Below are positions 43,865-52,102 of a stretch of DNA of 62,041 nucleotides, piece by piece; position 1 is the first letter of the stretch, and each line of letters begins with the position of its first letter. The DNA comes from an uncultured cyanobacterium. GTDB lineage: Bacteria; Cyanobacteriota; Cyanobacteriia; Cyanobacteriales; FACHB-T130. Below the pieces are notes generated by a model. That model had not been told where the DNA came from. It searched no databases and worked only from the letters and a program-made list of their open reading frames with translations. A program made the translations under genes and the position numbers. The DNA lies in NCBI GenBank assembly GCA_936920195.1, contig CAKZHE010000228.1:1-62041 (forward strand). The letters run 5' to 3'.

Positions 43865-43954
43865 AGAACTTACGCAGCTGCTCCGCATATAGCGTTGATG
43901 GTGCGTTACGCTGGCGCTAACACACCCTACTAATGGAGGTGTTGCATAAGTCCT
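43865..43954. mobile_element. AGGACTTACGCA MITE, copy 2
   Basis: 90 bases, AGAACTTACGCA to TGCATAAGTCCT, with the same centre as copy 1. The gap between jag and DUF177 (272 bases) is made up mostly of these elements. Confidence 0.75.
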
Positions 43955-43997
43955 GAAGGGTGATTTAGAGATTGGTAGTTTTTCAATTTTTTTCAAG

Positions 43998-44513
43998 ATG
44001 GAAGCAATTTATATTCCTCGGATAGCCAAAGCTCCCAATCGGACAGAGGAAGTTCAAATTCAGGAATTTCTGGCGGGATTGGAAACTTTGATGCCAGTCC
44101 GAGCTAACCTGAAAGTTGTTCACCAAGGTAATTATTTAGAAGTTGCTGCCCAAGGGGAAGCAATTGTGACTTTAACTTGCCATCGCTGTCTGAAACAATA
44201 CAATCATCGCCTCACTATTGATACTTCCGAAATGATTTGGTTGAGCGAGACGGGAGAACAACCTAGTATGGAAGAGATCGCCGCAGAAATGGCGGTTGAT
44301 GATTTGATTGAAACTCTGCCCATTCGAGGTTATTTTCAACCGAATGTTTGGGTGTACGAACAGATGTGTCTGGCTCTGCCTGTGCGCCAATTGTGCGATA
44401 ATAAATGTCCCGGCATCCCCCTGAGCGATCGCTCTGCCAATGACCTCTCGGATCGACGCTGGTCAGCCTTAGAAGCGTTAAAACAACAGTTGCCCAGCAT
44501 AGATTTGAATTAA
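43998..44513 (+). CDS. YceD/DUF177 family protein
   Basis: 171 residues. Four-cysteine pattern: CHRCLKQY (about residue 57) and CDNKCPG (about 133), with EEIAAEMAVDDLIETLPI between. In most bacteria and plants the family is linked to 23S rRNA accumulation and precedes rpmF (L32). Here rpmF is absent and a Ycf46-type ATPase follows after 7 bases. Probably binds zinc. Confidence 0.85.
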   Translation: MEAIYIPRIAKAPNRTEEVQIQEFLAGLETLMPVRANLKVVHQGNYLEVAAQGEAIVTLTCHRCLKQYNHRLTIDTSEMIWLSETGEQPSMEEIAAEMAVDDLIETLPIRGYFQPNVWVYEQMCLALPVRQLCDNKCPGIPLSDRSANDLSDRRWSALEALKQQLPSIDLN

Positions 44514-44520
44514 GGAAGTT

Positions 44521-46035
44521 ATGGCCTTCAGCGAAGAATTTGAACTGCTCCTCCGTGCTCGCTATCCCCTAATTTATATTCCCACGGCTGAAGAAGAACG
44601 AGTAGAAGCGGCGATCGCGCAGTCAGCCAAAAAGCAGGGGAATCGAGCGGTTTATATCTGGGATTTTGTGGATGGCTACCAAGGTAATCCTAATGATACG
44701 GGGGTAGGCAAACGCAATCCGCTGCAAGCTTTGGAATTTTTAGATAAACTGCCTGCTTCCTCCCCAGCAGTGATAATTTTACGGGATTTTCATCGCTTTC
44801 TAGAAGATATTTCCGTGGCGCGGAAACTTCGCAATTTGGGGCGGCTGCTGAAAGCTCAACCGAAAAATATTGTCATTATTTCCCCCCAGTTAACCATTCC
44901 CTCCGATTTGAGCGAAGTGCTAACGGTGTTAGAATTCCCGCTGCCCAATTTTGGGGAAATTAAAGTTGAAATTGAGCGGTTACTAGGAGCGACAGGACAA
45001 AGTTTAAATGTCAAAATTTTAGATGAGTTGGCACGTTCTTGTCAGGGACTTTCTTTAGAAAGAATTCGCCGAGTGTTGGCAAAGGCGATCGCCACTCGCG
45101 GCGAACTGCAACCCGATGATGTAGAATTGGTTTTGGAAGAAAAGCGGCAAACCATTCGCCAAACCCAAATCCTCGACTTTTATCCCACCAGCGCCCAAAT
45201 TTCTGATATTGGCGGGTTAGATAATCTCAAAGACTGGTTATTGCGGCGGGGAGGAGCCTTTTCTGAGCGTGCTAGACAGTACGGCTTGCCCCATCCCAGG
45301 GGATTATTACTGGTTGGTATCCAAGGTACAGGAAAATCGTTAACGGCGAAAGCGATCGCCCATCATTGGCATTTACCTTTATTGCGGTTGGATGTGGGCA
45401 GATTATTTGCCGGATTGGTAGGAGAATCGGAATCCCGCACTCGGCAAATGATTCAACTGGCAGAAGCCTTGGCTCCCTGCGTCTTGTGGATTGATGAAAT
45501 TGATAAAGCCTTTGCCGGAGCCGATGGCAAAGGGGATGCTGGCACAACTAGCCGGGTTTTTGGTACATTTATTAGTTGGTTGGCAGAAAAGCGATCGCCT
45601 GTATTTGTGGTAGCAACTGCGAATAATATTCAAGCATTACCACCAGAAATGTTGCGAAAAGGCAGATTTGACGAAATCTTTTTTGTCGGTTTACCCAGTC
45701 AAGAAGAACGCCGCGCCATTTTTGCCGTCCATTTATCCCGGTTGCGCCCTCACAATTTAAGCAGTTATGATTTAGATCGGCTCGCCTACGAAACCCCAGA
45801 TTTCTCTGGAGCCGAAATTGAACAAACTTTAATTGAAGCCATGCACATCGGCTTTAGTCAAAATCGCGACTTTACTACTGATGATATCTTGGAATCCGCT
45901 AGTCAGATTGTCCCTTTAGCCAGAACCGCCCAAGAACAAATTCAATTTTTACAGAATTGGGCAGCGGCGGGGAAGGCGAGATTAGCTTCTCGGCAGGGGA
46001 GTTTAAGCGATCGCATTCAGCGACAATTTCAGTAG
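44521..46035 (+). CDS. ycf46: Ycf46-type AAA+ ATPase
   Basis: 504 residues. N-terminal half is a non-catalytic AAA-like domain starting MAFSEEFELLLRARYPLIYI. The active AAA module has Walker A GIQGTGKS (about residue 263-270), Walker B CVLWIDEIDKAFAG, a sensor ATANNIQALPPEMLRKGRFDE with arginine finger. Ycf46 is conserved in cyanobacteria and some algal plastids and has been linked to CO2 use and photosynthesis regulation in Synechocystis. It follows the DUF177 gene by 7 bases, likely one operon. Confidence 0.9.
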   Translation: MAFSEEFELLLRARYPLIYIPTAEEERVEAAIAQSAKKQGNRAVYIWDFVDGYQGNPNDTGVGKRNPLQALEFLDKLPASSPAVIILRDFHRFLEDISVARKLRNLGRLLKAQPKNIVIISPQLTIPSDLSEVLTVLEFPLPNFGEIKVEIERLLGATGQSLNVKILDELARSCQGLSLERIRRVLAKAIATRGELQPDDVELVLEEKRQTIRQTQILDFYPTSAQISDIGGLDNLKDWLLRRGGAFSERARQYGLPHPRGLLLVGIQGTGKSLTAKAIAHHWHLPLLRLDVGRLFAGLVGESESRTRQMIQLAEALAPCVLWIDEIDKAFAGADGKGDAGTTSRVFGTFISWLAEKRSPVFVVATANNIQALPPEMLRKGRFDEIFFVGLPSQEERRAIFAVHLSRLRPHNLSSYDLDRLAYETPDFSGAEIEQTLIEAMHIGFSQNRDFTTDDILESASQIVPLARTAQEQIQFLQNWAAAGKARLASRQGSLSDRIQRQFQ

Positions 46036-46105
46036 TAAGAATATCTAAATCAGGTTTTTAAAAACCTTTTGCAACACCAAGAGACTAAGGCACAAAGTAA
46101 TTTTT

Positions 46106-46582
46106 ATGAGTTGTTCTGGTTTAGCCAAACTGTTAATCGGAGTATTTTTGGGAGTTGCCATTCTCGCGTCGGCAGGGGTAGGTGCTGGTTATTATTTCTT
46201 TACCCAAATGTCAATCATTCCTTCCCCGCCAGTATTTTCTGAAGAACGCCCGAAAAAGCCAACTTCTCCAGCCAAAAGCTCTCCTACTGCCACTAAAAAA
46301 GCCCCTGCACCGCTAGTTTCTCCCAAAACTGAACCGATACCAAAAGAATCTGCCCCCCCAAAGTTGGAACCTGGAGCTTACCAGGCTCGCATTACTTGGC
46401 GGGAAGGGTTAATTCTTCGAGAAAAACCCAGTTCTGATGCCAATGCAATTACTTCCATCCCCTACAATCAAAAAATAGCTGTAATTAAAGAAAGTGATGA
46501 TAAACTTTGGCAGCAGGTGCGGATAGAAGAAACTAATCAGGAGGGTTGGATTAGAGCGGGGAATATTGAAAAAACTGATTAG
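46106..46582 (+). CDS. Membrane-anchored SH3-domain protein
   Basis: 158 residues. One N-terminal helix (LLIGVFLGVAILASAGVGAGYYFF, about 8-31), a Pro/Lys/Ser-rich linker (35-85), and an SH3b domain: AYQARITWREGLILREKPSSD, then IAVIKESDDKLWQQVRIE and EGWIRAGNIEK. Bacterial SH3 domains often bind peptidoglycan or metal; the topology puts the domain in the periplasm. Function unspecified. Confidence 0.8.
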   Translation: MSCSGLAKLLIGVFLGVAILASAGVGAGYYFFTQMSIIPSPPVFSEERPKKPTSPAKSSPTATKKAPAPLVSPKTEPIPKESAPPKLEPGAYQARITWREGLILREKPSSDANAITSIPYNQKIAVIKESDDKLWQQVRIEETNQEGWIRAGNIEKTD

Positions 46583-46602
46583 GGCTGGGGTAATTTGGGT
46601 TC

Positions 46603-46836
46603 ACTGGTTTCCAGGCAGAGCTTGGGTAGGCTGTTGACTTTGTGCCTTTTTAGGAGTTTTCTGTTCATGCAGTTTCTTGTCTGTCTACTCGTTCCCAGGC
46701 TCTGCCTGGGAATGCCCATCTACTCGTTCCCAGGCTCTGCCTGGGAATGCCCATTGAGAGGCTCTGCCTCGCTTGGCGGTCATCCGAGGCAGAGCCTCTG
46801 GATATCGGTTCCCAGGCCGAGCCTGGGAACCAGTTA
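46603..46836. repeat. Triple-hairpin dispersed repeat, copy 3 with duplication
   Basis: From 46686 the TCGTTCCCAGGCTCTGCC hairpin is present twice in tandem, then GAGAGGCTCTGCCTCG with inverse CGAGGCAGAGCCTCTG, and GGTTCCCAGGCCGAGCC. A degraded piece lies at 46603-46630. It fills the 46583-46940 gap, and apparent ORFs in it are translated repeats. Confidence 0.8.
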
Positions 46837-46940
46837 GGGGATGTCATACACGGTTATTGCATGAATAAAATTGCATAAGTCCTGGTTCAGATATGATATC
46901 AATCCTAATAATATTATTCCCCAACTAAAGTTCCAGAAAA

Positions 46941-47360
46941 TTATTTGTATTTCACTACCAATACCGAACAAGGAGCATCTTCAAGCACTTGACTGCTAAC
47001 TGAACCCTGCAAAATGCGCTTCATTCCCGTCAATCCCCGACTGCCAAGTACAATTAAATCACAGGAATGAATATGTGCCAGACGAACAATTTCCGTGGCT
47101 GGATCTCCAGTGACAATTTCTAATTCGCTGGGACAAGGTAAAGCCGCTTGGTAAGGTTGCAACTCTTTTTCAATTTGACGATAGAGCAACTCTTCGGAAT
47201 TAGACTGAGGACGATCGACTGGTTCTTCTGATTCTGTGGCAGGCACGACCCGAACTAAAATAGTCTTTGTAGTTGGTTGTAGTTGCAGTTCCGTTAACGC
47301 CTGCATGACCCGCGCTGTAAACTCTGAGCCGTCAACTGCCACCAAAATATTTTTTAGCAT
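46941..47360 (-). CDS. Universal stress protein (UspA family)
   Basis: 139 residues. The ATP-binding type motif is GSRGLTGMKRILQGSVSSQV (G-x2-G-x9-G-S), and the start MLKNILVAVDGSEFTARVM is typical. Cytosolic and probably dimeric. Such proteins bind ATP and help survival under starvation or stress. Single gene next to an IS element. Confidence 0.9.
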   Translation of the reverse strand: MLKNILVAVDGSEFTARVMQALTELQLQPTTKTILVRVVPATESEEPVDRPQSNSEELLYRQIEKELQPYQAALPCPSELEIVTGDPATEIVRLAHIHSCDLIVLGSRGLTGMKRILQGSVSSQVLEDAPCSVLVVKYK

Positions 47361-47403
47361 AGCTAAGTCTCCTTTTATTTAGTTTCGACTGGTAAATGCT
47401 AGG

Positions 47404-47560
47404 AGTATTGCTTGACACTCCCCTGAGAAAAGGCACGGGGATTCCTGATTCACCGAGACAACTTACCAGACAGATTTGCATCTAACTGGCAGAGGTCGAA
47501 CTCTCCACAGGCGTTAATTTGGGTATGCCCTACCCTATTTAGTCCCATTGCCAAGATATT
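47404..47560 (-). ncRNA. Candidate TnpB guide RNA (omega RNA) at the element's right end
   Basis: In characterised IS200/IS605 elements the guide RNA overlaps the 3' end of tnpB and runs into the terminal hairpin, its guide being the flanking DNA. The same layout is seen here: the tnpB end, then GAATCCCCGTGCC... hairpin and AGTGTCAA. Predicted from position only. Confidence 0.4.
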
Positions 47561-48625
47561 TAAAGCCGCATTGTGGTCGCGGTCTAACACCGTGCCGCAA
47601 GCCCTACATCGGTGAGTTCTTTCGCTCAGAGATTTCTGAACTACTGTTCCACAAGTTGAGCAATTCTGGCTGGTATATTGTGGCGGCACGGCGACTGTTA
47701 CCTTACCAAATACCTTACCAAAATACTCAATCCAGTCTCGAAACATAGACCAACTCGCATCACTAATAGACTTAGCTAATTTATGATTCTTGACCATGTT
47801 CCGCACTTGCAGATCTTCGTAGGCAATCAGATCGTTAGACCGAACTACGCACCTGGCTGTCTTTACAGCAAAGTCTTTACGCTGCCTGCTTACTTGCAAA
47901 TGCTTCCTGGCTAACCGTTTAATTGCTTTTCGACGATTAGCTGAACCTTTTTTACACTTAGAAACTTGACGTTGCAACTTTTTTAGTTGCCGCTCGGATT
48001 TTCTCAGGAATCTAGGATTTTCGACCACTTTGCCATTGGAGTCAGTGTAGAAATGGTTTAATCCCAGATCTAAGCCAATTGTAGTTTGAGATGGTTTAAC
48101 CTCTTCTTTCCGGTCAATATCAATACAGAACTGAGCATAGTAACCATCAGCTCTTTTGACCAGACGAACCCTTTTAATCTGCTCAATCTGGTAGAAGTTC
48201 AGATCTCGCGAACCGACCAACTTTAACTTGCCAATTTTGAAGCCATCGGTTAAAGTTAGATATTTCCGATCTTGAGAAAGCTTCCACCCAGAGGTTTTAT
48301 ATTCAACTGAATGGCCGCGTTTCTTAAATTTCGGATATCCTTTCTTTCCCGGCTTGTTCTTTTGGCAATTGTCAAAGAATTTGGCAATGCCCGACCATGC
48401 TCTTTCAGCGCTAGATTGCCTTGCTTGGGAGTTTAATTTATTGGCAAAATCAAAATCCTTTGCCAGCACCGCCATGTACTTATTCAGGTCGTACTTGCCT
48501 GCACCGCGATTATCCATCCAGTATCTCAGCGCCTTATTCTGACAGAACAGCGCAGTACGAATCGCTTCATCTATGAGTCCGTACTGCTCTGTTTTACCTT
48601 TGAGTTTGGCTTCGAGAACTAACAT
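47450..48625 (-). CDS. tnpB: RNA-guided nuclease TnpB
   Basis: 391 residues from the ATG at 48625 (MLVLEAKLKGKTEQYGLID), chosen over the upstream ATG because family members start here. RuvC residues: Asp in TTIGLDLGLNHF, Glu in LIAYEDLQVRNM, Asp in LDRDHNAALNIL. The zinc finger is CSTCGTVVQ...HRCRACGTV (four cysteines). All catalytic motifs are intact, so it should be an active guided DNA nuclease. After the last RuvC motif about 40 residues remain, overlapping the presumed guide RNA gene. Confidence 0.9.
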   Translation of the reverse strand: MLVLEAKLKGKTEQYGLIDEAIRTALFCQNKALRYWMDNRGAGKYDLNKYMAVLAKDFDFANKLNSQARQSSAERAWSGIAKFFDNCQKNKPGKKGYPKFKKRGHSVEYKTSGWKLSQDRKYLTLTDGFKIGKLKLVGSRDLNFYQIEQIKRVRLVKRADGYYAQFCIDIDRKEEVKPSQTTIGLDLGLNHFYTDSNGKVVENPRFLRKSERQLKKLQRQVSKCKKGSANRRKAIKRLARKHLQVSRQRKDFAVKTARCVVRSNDLIAYEDLQVRNMVKNHKLAKSISDASWSMFRDWIEYFGKVFGKVTVAVPPQYTSQNCSTCGTVVQKSLSERTHRCRACGTVLDRDHNAALNILAMGLNRVGHTQINACGEFDLCQLDANLSGKLSR

Positions 48626-48799
48626 GGTTGGGCTAAATTTTATCCCGACTATTTTAGCATAGAATTGGGGCAAAAAATCAAGAAATATCAAGCCCTCCTA
48701 GATGGTTACTGAGCGTTCGACTGATCTCACGCCGAAGTCTTGTCGAAGTAAGGACGGGGTTTTAAACCCATTTCTCTGATAAATTTTGGAGAAAAACTA

Positions 48800-50110
48800 T
48801 CAACTGTCAACATTTTCATTTTTCAGCCGCTGGCGGACTGATTCCCCATGAGAAGGCAATCCCTCCACTTGAGCCAGAATTTCAATGGCACTAGCGACCT
48901 TCTGGAGGGCTACAGGCGAATATTGAATTAAACTGGAATATTTCAAAAAAGTCTCTACTCCCAAAGTAGAGGAATAGCGTGCTGCCCCACCAGTAGGTAA
49001 CGTATGGTTTGGTCCAGCCACATAGTCCCCAACTGCTTCTGGGGTAGAATGCCCTAAAAAAATCGCCCCGGCATGACGAATGCGCTCCAAGAGTTCCCAA
49101 GGTTCGGCAACTTGCAATTCTAGGTGTTCTGGGGCAAAATCATTAGCAAGTTCAGCAGCAACTTCTAGGGAACTCACGATCGCGATCAAACCATAATGGG
49201 CGATCGCTTTTTCAGTCAGCAGCAACCGGGAGTGGTTTCGCAATTGCCAGTCTACTTCCGCTTGGACTTGTTTGGCAACCAATTCGTCCGTGGAAATCAG
49301 AATTGCCGCTGCCATCGCATCTTGCTCTGCCTGCGCCAGCATATCGGCGGCAATATGAATTGGGTTAGCGGTTTTATCGGCAATAATGACGATTTCTGAT
49401 GGACCTCTGAGGGCATCAATGCCCACCGTGCCGTAAACTAATTTTTTGGCGAGGGTGACATAAACATTGCCAAAGCCAGTAATTATGTCCACTTTAGGAA
49501 TAGTTTCCGTCCCAAAAGCCAAAGCTGCGATCGCCTGCGCTCCCCCCACCCGATAAATTTCGTGGACTCCCGCCTCCTGCGCCGCCACCAAAACCGCTGG
49601 ATGGATAGTTTTTTCTAAACCTGGAGGTGTTACCATGACAATTCTTGGTACACCCGCCACCTTTGCCGGAATCGCATTCATCAATACCGTACTCGGATAG
49701 GCCGCTGTCCCTCCGGGAATATACACCCCCGCTCGGTCTATAGGGGTATAGCGCTTGCCTAACACCACATCATCATCCTTAAATTGCACCCAACTTTTGG
49801 GTACGCGCTGGCGATGAAATTCCTCTATCTGCTCCTTTGCCAGTAGGATAGCATTGAGTAATTCTTTTGAGATCTGTTGATAGGCAGCATCCAATTCTGA
49901 ACCGCTAGCCCGCAATTCTTCTGAGGCCAGAGTTTGGCAGTCAAACTCTTCGGTATAGTGCAGCAGAGCTTTATCACCTTGCCGCTGCACCGCTTGCAAA
50001 ATTTCCCGAACGGTGGCCTCTTTGTGAACCATCTGGTCGTCATGAGTGCGATCGCCGATTCGCCGCAGTTCAGTTCGTGCCTCAGCTAACTGAGTAATAA
50101 TTCGCAGCAT
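48800..50110 (-). CDS. hisD: Histidinol dehydrogenase
   Basis: 436 residues from the ATG at 50110 (MLRIITQLAEARTELRRIG); the open frame goes on to 50182 without family similarity. Oxidises histidinol to histidine in two NAD steps. Visible blocks are IPGGTAAYPSTVLMNAIPAKVAGV, the RVGGAQAIAALAFGT region, ILAQAEQDAMAAAILIS-like zinc region, and the end GPNHTLPTGGAARYSS. Stand-alone his gene, as is usual in cyanobacteria. Divergent from rpsT. Confidence 0.93.
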   Translation of the reverse strand: MLRIITQLAEARTELRRIGDRTHDDQMVHKEATVREILQAVQRQGDKALLHYTEEFDCQTLASEELRASGSELDAAYQQISKELLNAILLAKEQIEEFHRQRVPKSWVQFKDDDVVLGKRYTPIDRAGVYIPGGTAAYPSTVLMNAIPAKVAGVPRIVMVTPPGLEKTIHPAVLVAAQEAGVHEIYRVGGAQAIAALAFGTETIPKVDIITGFGNVYVTLAKKLVYGTVGIDALRGPSEIVIIADKTANPIHIAADMLAQAEQDAMAAAILISTDELVAKQVQAEVDWQLRNHSRLLLTEKAIAHYGLIAIVSSLEVAAELANDFAPEHLELQVAEPWELLERIRHAGAIFLGHSTPEAVGDYVAGPNHTLPTGGAARYSSTLGVETFLKYSSLIQYSPVALQKVASAIEILAQVEGLPSHGESVRQRLKNENVDS

Positions 50111-50447
50111 GGAGTTCACAAAAACCTCATGGGAGCGTGGAAACAAGCGTATCTTTAGACCTAGCCTGGAAACGGGACTCAAACGACAAACAGGGTTAAC
50201 AATACTTAATTATTCCCTGCCCTCGCTGGTTAGACATTCTCTTCACCAGAAAATATGGTTGGTTCATGGTGCTAGCTCGATCTTAACCTGCCCAAGCGGT
50301 TTCCGGGTACTCTCAGACCAGCAATCTTGTCCCTAGTGAATAATATTTTTGCGAAGATTGCGCTTTTGACGAAAATGATGCTATGGTAGACAATCTAGGA
50401 TATCTAGGATTCTGTCAGTTACCAGCTTTTTCTTGTAGTACCGAATC
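50111..50447. other. Divergent intergenic region hisD-rpsT
   Basis: 337 bases with promoters in both directions presumably; a 75-codon frame at 50109-50336 has no support. No repeat or structured RNA was recognised. Confidence 0.4.
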
Positions 50448-50747
50448 GTGGCGAATATTAAGTCTGCTATTAAAAGAGTCGAGGTTGCCGAACGCAACCG
50501 CCTGCGGAACAAGTCTTACAAGTCAGCCGTGAAAACGCTGATTAAGAAGTACTTTGCTGCTGTCGAGCAGCATATCGCTAAACCAAGTCCCGAAACCGAA
50601 CAAGCTGTCCAAGTCCAGATGGCTGAAGCTTACAGCAAAATTGACAAGGCTATTAAGCGAGGAGTACTACATCCCAATAATGGCGCACGCAAAAAATCCC
50701 GATTGGCAAGAGCGATCAAAGCTGTCGCCCCAGTTGCTCAGGGGTAA
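50448..50747 (+). CDS. rpsT: 30S ribosomal protein S20
   Basis: 99 residues from a GTG ([20 protein letters not shown]). The typical helical body includes [16 protein letters not shown] and [14 protein letters not shown]20 binds 16S rRNA early in assembly. It precedes tatD by 62 bases on the same strand, the usual cyanobacterial order rpsT-tatD-rpoB. Confidence 0.95.
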   Translation: MANIKSAIKRVEVAERNRLRNKSYKSAVKTLIKKYFAAVEQHIAKPSPETEQAVQVQMAEAYSKIDKAIKRGVLHPNNGARKKSRLARAIKAVAPVAQG

Positions 50748-50809
50748 AGGGGAAGTAAGAGGTAAGTAGCTAAAACCTGCATTCCGCTATCGCCAGCCAA
50801 TTGCCCTCC

Positions 50810-51607
50810 ATGCAGCTAATTGACACCCACGTACATATTAATTTCAAAAACTTTGATGCCGATCGGCAGGCTGTAAGTCAGCGCTGGCGCGAAGCAGGCG
50901 TAGTTGGTTTGGTGCATTCTTGCGTAGAACCATCTGAATTTGCCCAGATGCAGGCGTTGGCTGACCAGTTTCCGGAGCTATACTTATCGGTAGGCTTGCA
51001 TCCCCTGGATGCCGATAAATGGACGCAGCAAACCGAGGCCGAAGTATTCTCTTCCGCTCAAAACGAGCGGCGGGTTGTTGCCATTGGAGAAATGGGATTG
51101 GATTTTTATAAAGCTGAAAATCAACAACAGCAGAAAATGGTCTTTGCCGCGCAACTGGCGATCGCCCATCAACTCAACAAAAGTATCATTATCCACTGCC
51201 GAGATGCAGCAGCGGCAATGCGGGAGCAATTGCAGGATTTTTGGCAGCAGGTAGGGGCGGTGAAAGGGGTGATGCACTGCTGGAGCGGAAATCCGGAGGA
51301 GATGAAATGGTTTTTGGATCTAGGTTTCTATATCAGTTTTAGCGGCATCGTCACCTTTAAAAAAGCGGCAGATGTCCAAGAATCAGCGCGGCTAGTCCCC
51401 AGCGATCGCTTGTTAGTAGAAACTGATTGTCCGTTCCTGGCTCCAGTTCCCCTCCGAGGTCAACGTAATGAACCAGCCTTTGTCCGGCAAGTTGCTGAAT
51501 GCGTCGCGCAACTGCGAGGGGTTTCCCTGGAAGCGATCGCCACTCAAACTACCTACAACGCCTGTAACCTATTTAACCTTGACATTTCTCCACCTGTGAT
51601 GGGGTGA
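50810..51607 (+). CDS. tatD: TatD family metal-dependent DNase
   Basis: 265 residues from the ATG at 50810 ([12 protein letters not shown]), preferred over the TTG three codons upstream. Metal ligands are seen in [29 protein letters not shown] and [13 protein letters not shown]-barrel hydrolase linked to DNA repair. The stop codon lies inside the GATGGGGT octamer array that follows, so the last residues (PPVMG) are repeat-encoded. Confidence 0.92.
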   Translation: MQLIDTHVHINFKNFDADRQAVSQRWREAGVVGLVHSCVEPSEFAQMQALADQFPELYLSVGLHPLDADKWTQQTEAEVFSSAQNERRVVAIGEMGLDFYKAENQQQQKMVFAAQLAIAHQLNKSIIIHCRDAAAAMREQLQDFWQQVGAVKGVMHCWSGNPEEMKWFLDLGFYISFSGIVTFKKAADVQESARLVPSDRLLVETDCPFLAPVPLRGQRNEPAFVRQVAECVAQLRGVSLEAIATQTTYNACNLFNLDISPPVMG

Positions 51608-51650
51608 TGGGGTGATGGGGTGATGGGGTGATGAGGAGATGGGGTGATTG
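51597..51650. repeat. Octamer array (GATGGGGT)n at the tatD stop
   Basis: About six units of GATGGGGT, one degenerate (GATGAGGA), starting within the last tatD codons. It complements the array at 2162-2219. Confidence 0.8.
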
Positions 51651-51675
51651 AGAATTACCAATAACTTCTATTATT

Positions 51676-51840
51676 ACCTATTACCTATTCCCCGTTCCCT
51701 ATTCCCTATTCCCTATTCCCTAATCCCTATTCCCTATTCCCTATTCCCTATTCCCTAATCCCTATTCCCAATTCACAATTCACTAAAGAAAAAAAAAATA
51801 CCATATTACCTTTTCCCTATTCCCCGTTCCCTGTTCCCTC
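51676..51840. repeat. Heptamer arrays (TATTCCC)n upstream of rpoB
   Basis: About 13 units at 51676-51770 and a second short block at 51812-51840, separated by AATTCACAATTCAC and an A-rich stretch. Same family as 38935-39068. Confidence 0.85.
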
Positions 51841-51925
51841 AATTTTAGATTTAAAAGAGCTTTGGCAATAAAAGTCTGGTTTAAAAAACAGGAGATTTCC
51901 CCTGAGAAACATCAAGGAAGTAACA

Positions 51926-52024
51926 ATGCCTTTGGCTTTAGAACATCGTGCCTGCTGTTATCTATGCAGTGAAACTAAGAATAATCAGGACTTACTCCCC
52001 ACAGAAGTAAAAAGGCAAAAGTAA
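51926..52024 (+). CDS. Candidate leader ORF upstream of rpoB
   Basis: 32 codons: MPLALEHRACCYLCSETKNN then QDLLPTEVKRQK, preceded by AAGGAAG six bases before the ATG. It overlaps a strong inverted repeat (GTAAAAAGGCAAAA at 52007-52020 with its match at 52032-52045), which sits 57 bases before rpoB. It could be a regulatory leader peptide or chance. Confidence 0.25.
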   Translation: MPLALEHRACCYLCSETKNNQDLLPTEVKRQK

Positions 52025-52045
52025 CTTTCTTTTTTGCCTTTTTAC
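52007..52045 (+). promoter_or_regulatory. Hairpin in the rpoB leader
   Basis: GTAAAAAGGCAAAA pairs with TTTTGCCTTTTTAC across an 11-base loop containing TAACTTTC. It is AT-rich. It may be a repeat (AAAAGGCAAAAG is repeated nearby) or an attenuation-like element. Confidence 0.4.
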
Positions 52046-52102
52046 TTTTGCCTTTTGCCCTTTACTACAACGATTAACAGCATACTGCCCGGAGGAAAGA
52101 TC

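Larger units (their letters stand above)
47404..48775 (-). mobile_element. TnpB-only IS200/IS605-type element (IS1341-like)
   Basis: Contains an intact tnpB and both characteristic ends, but no Y1 transposase tnpA. Read on the minus strand, the left end near 48740-48775 holds GGGTTTAAAACCCCGTCC, and the right end near 47404-47445 holds GGAATCCCCGTGCC and AGGGGAGTGTCAAGC. It lies between the stress-protein gene and hisD. Movement would need a TnpA elsewhere. Exact ends are estimates. Confidence 0.7.

Noticed and set aside
46595-46847. Frames with PGSAWE/LRGSAS translations at 46.6-46.8 kb and 40.15-40.34 kb
   Set aside because: They are translations of the triple-hairpin repeat, occurring in several frames and places.
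51597-51840. Tandem arrays as possible CRISPR or phage origin
   Set aside because: Units are 7-8 bases without spacers, the known STRR type of filamentous cyanobacteria.
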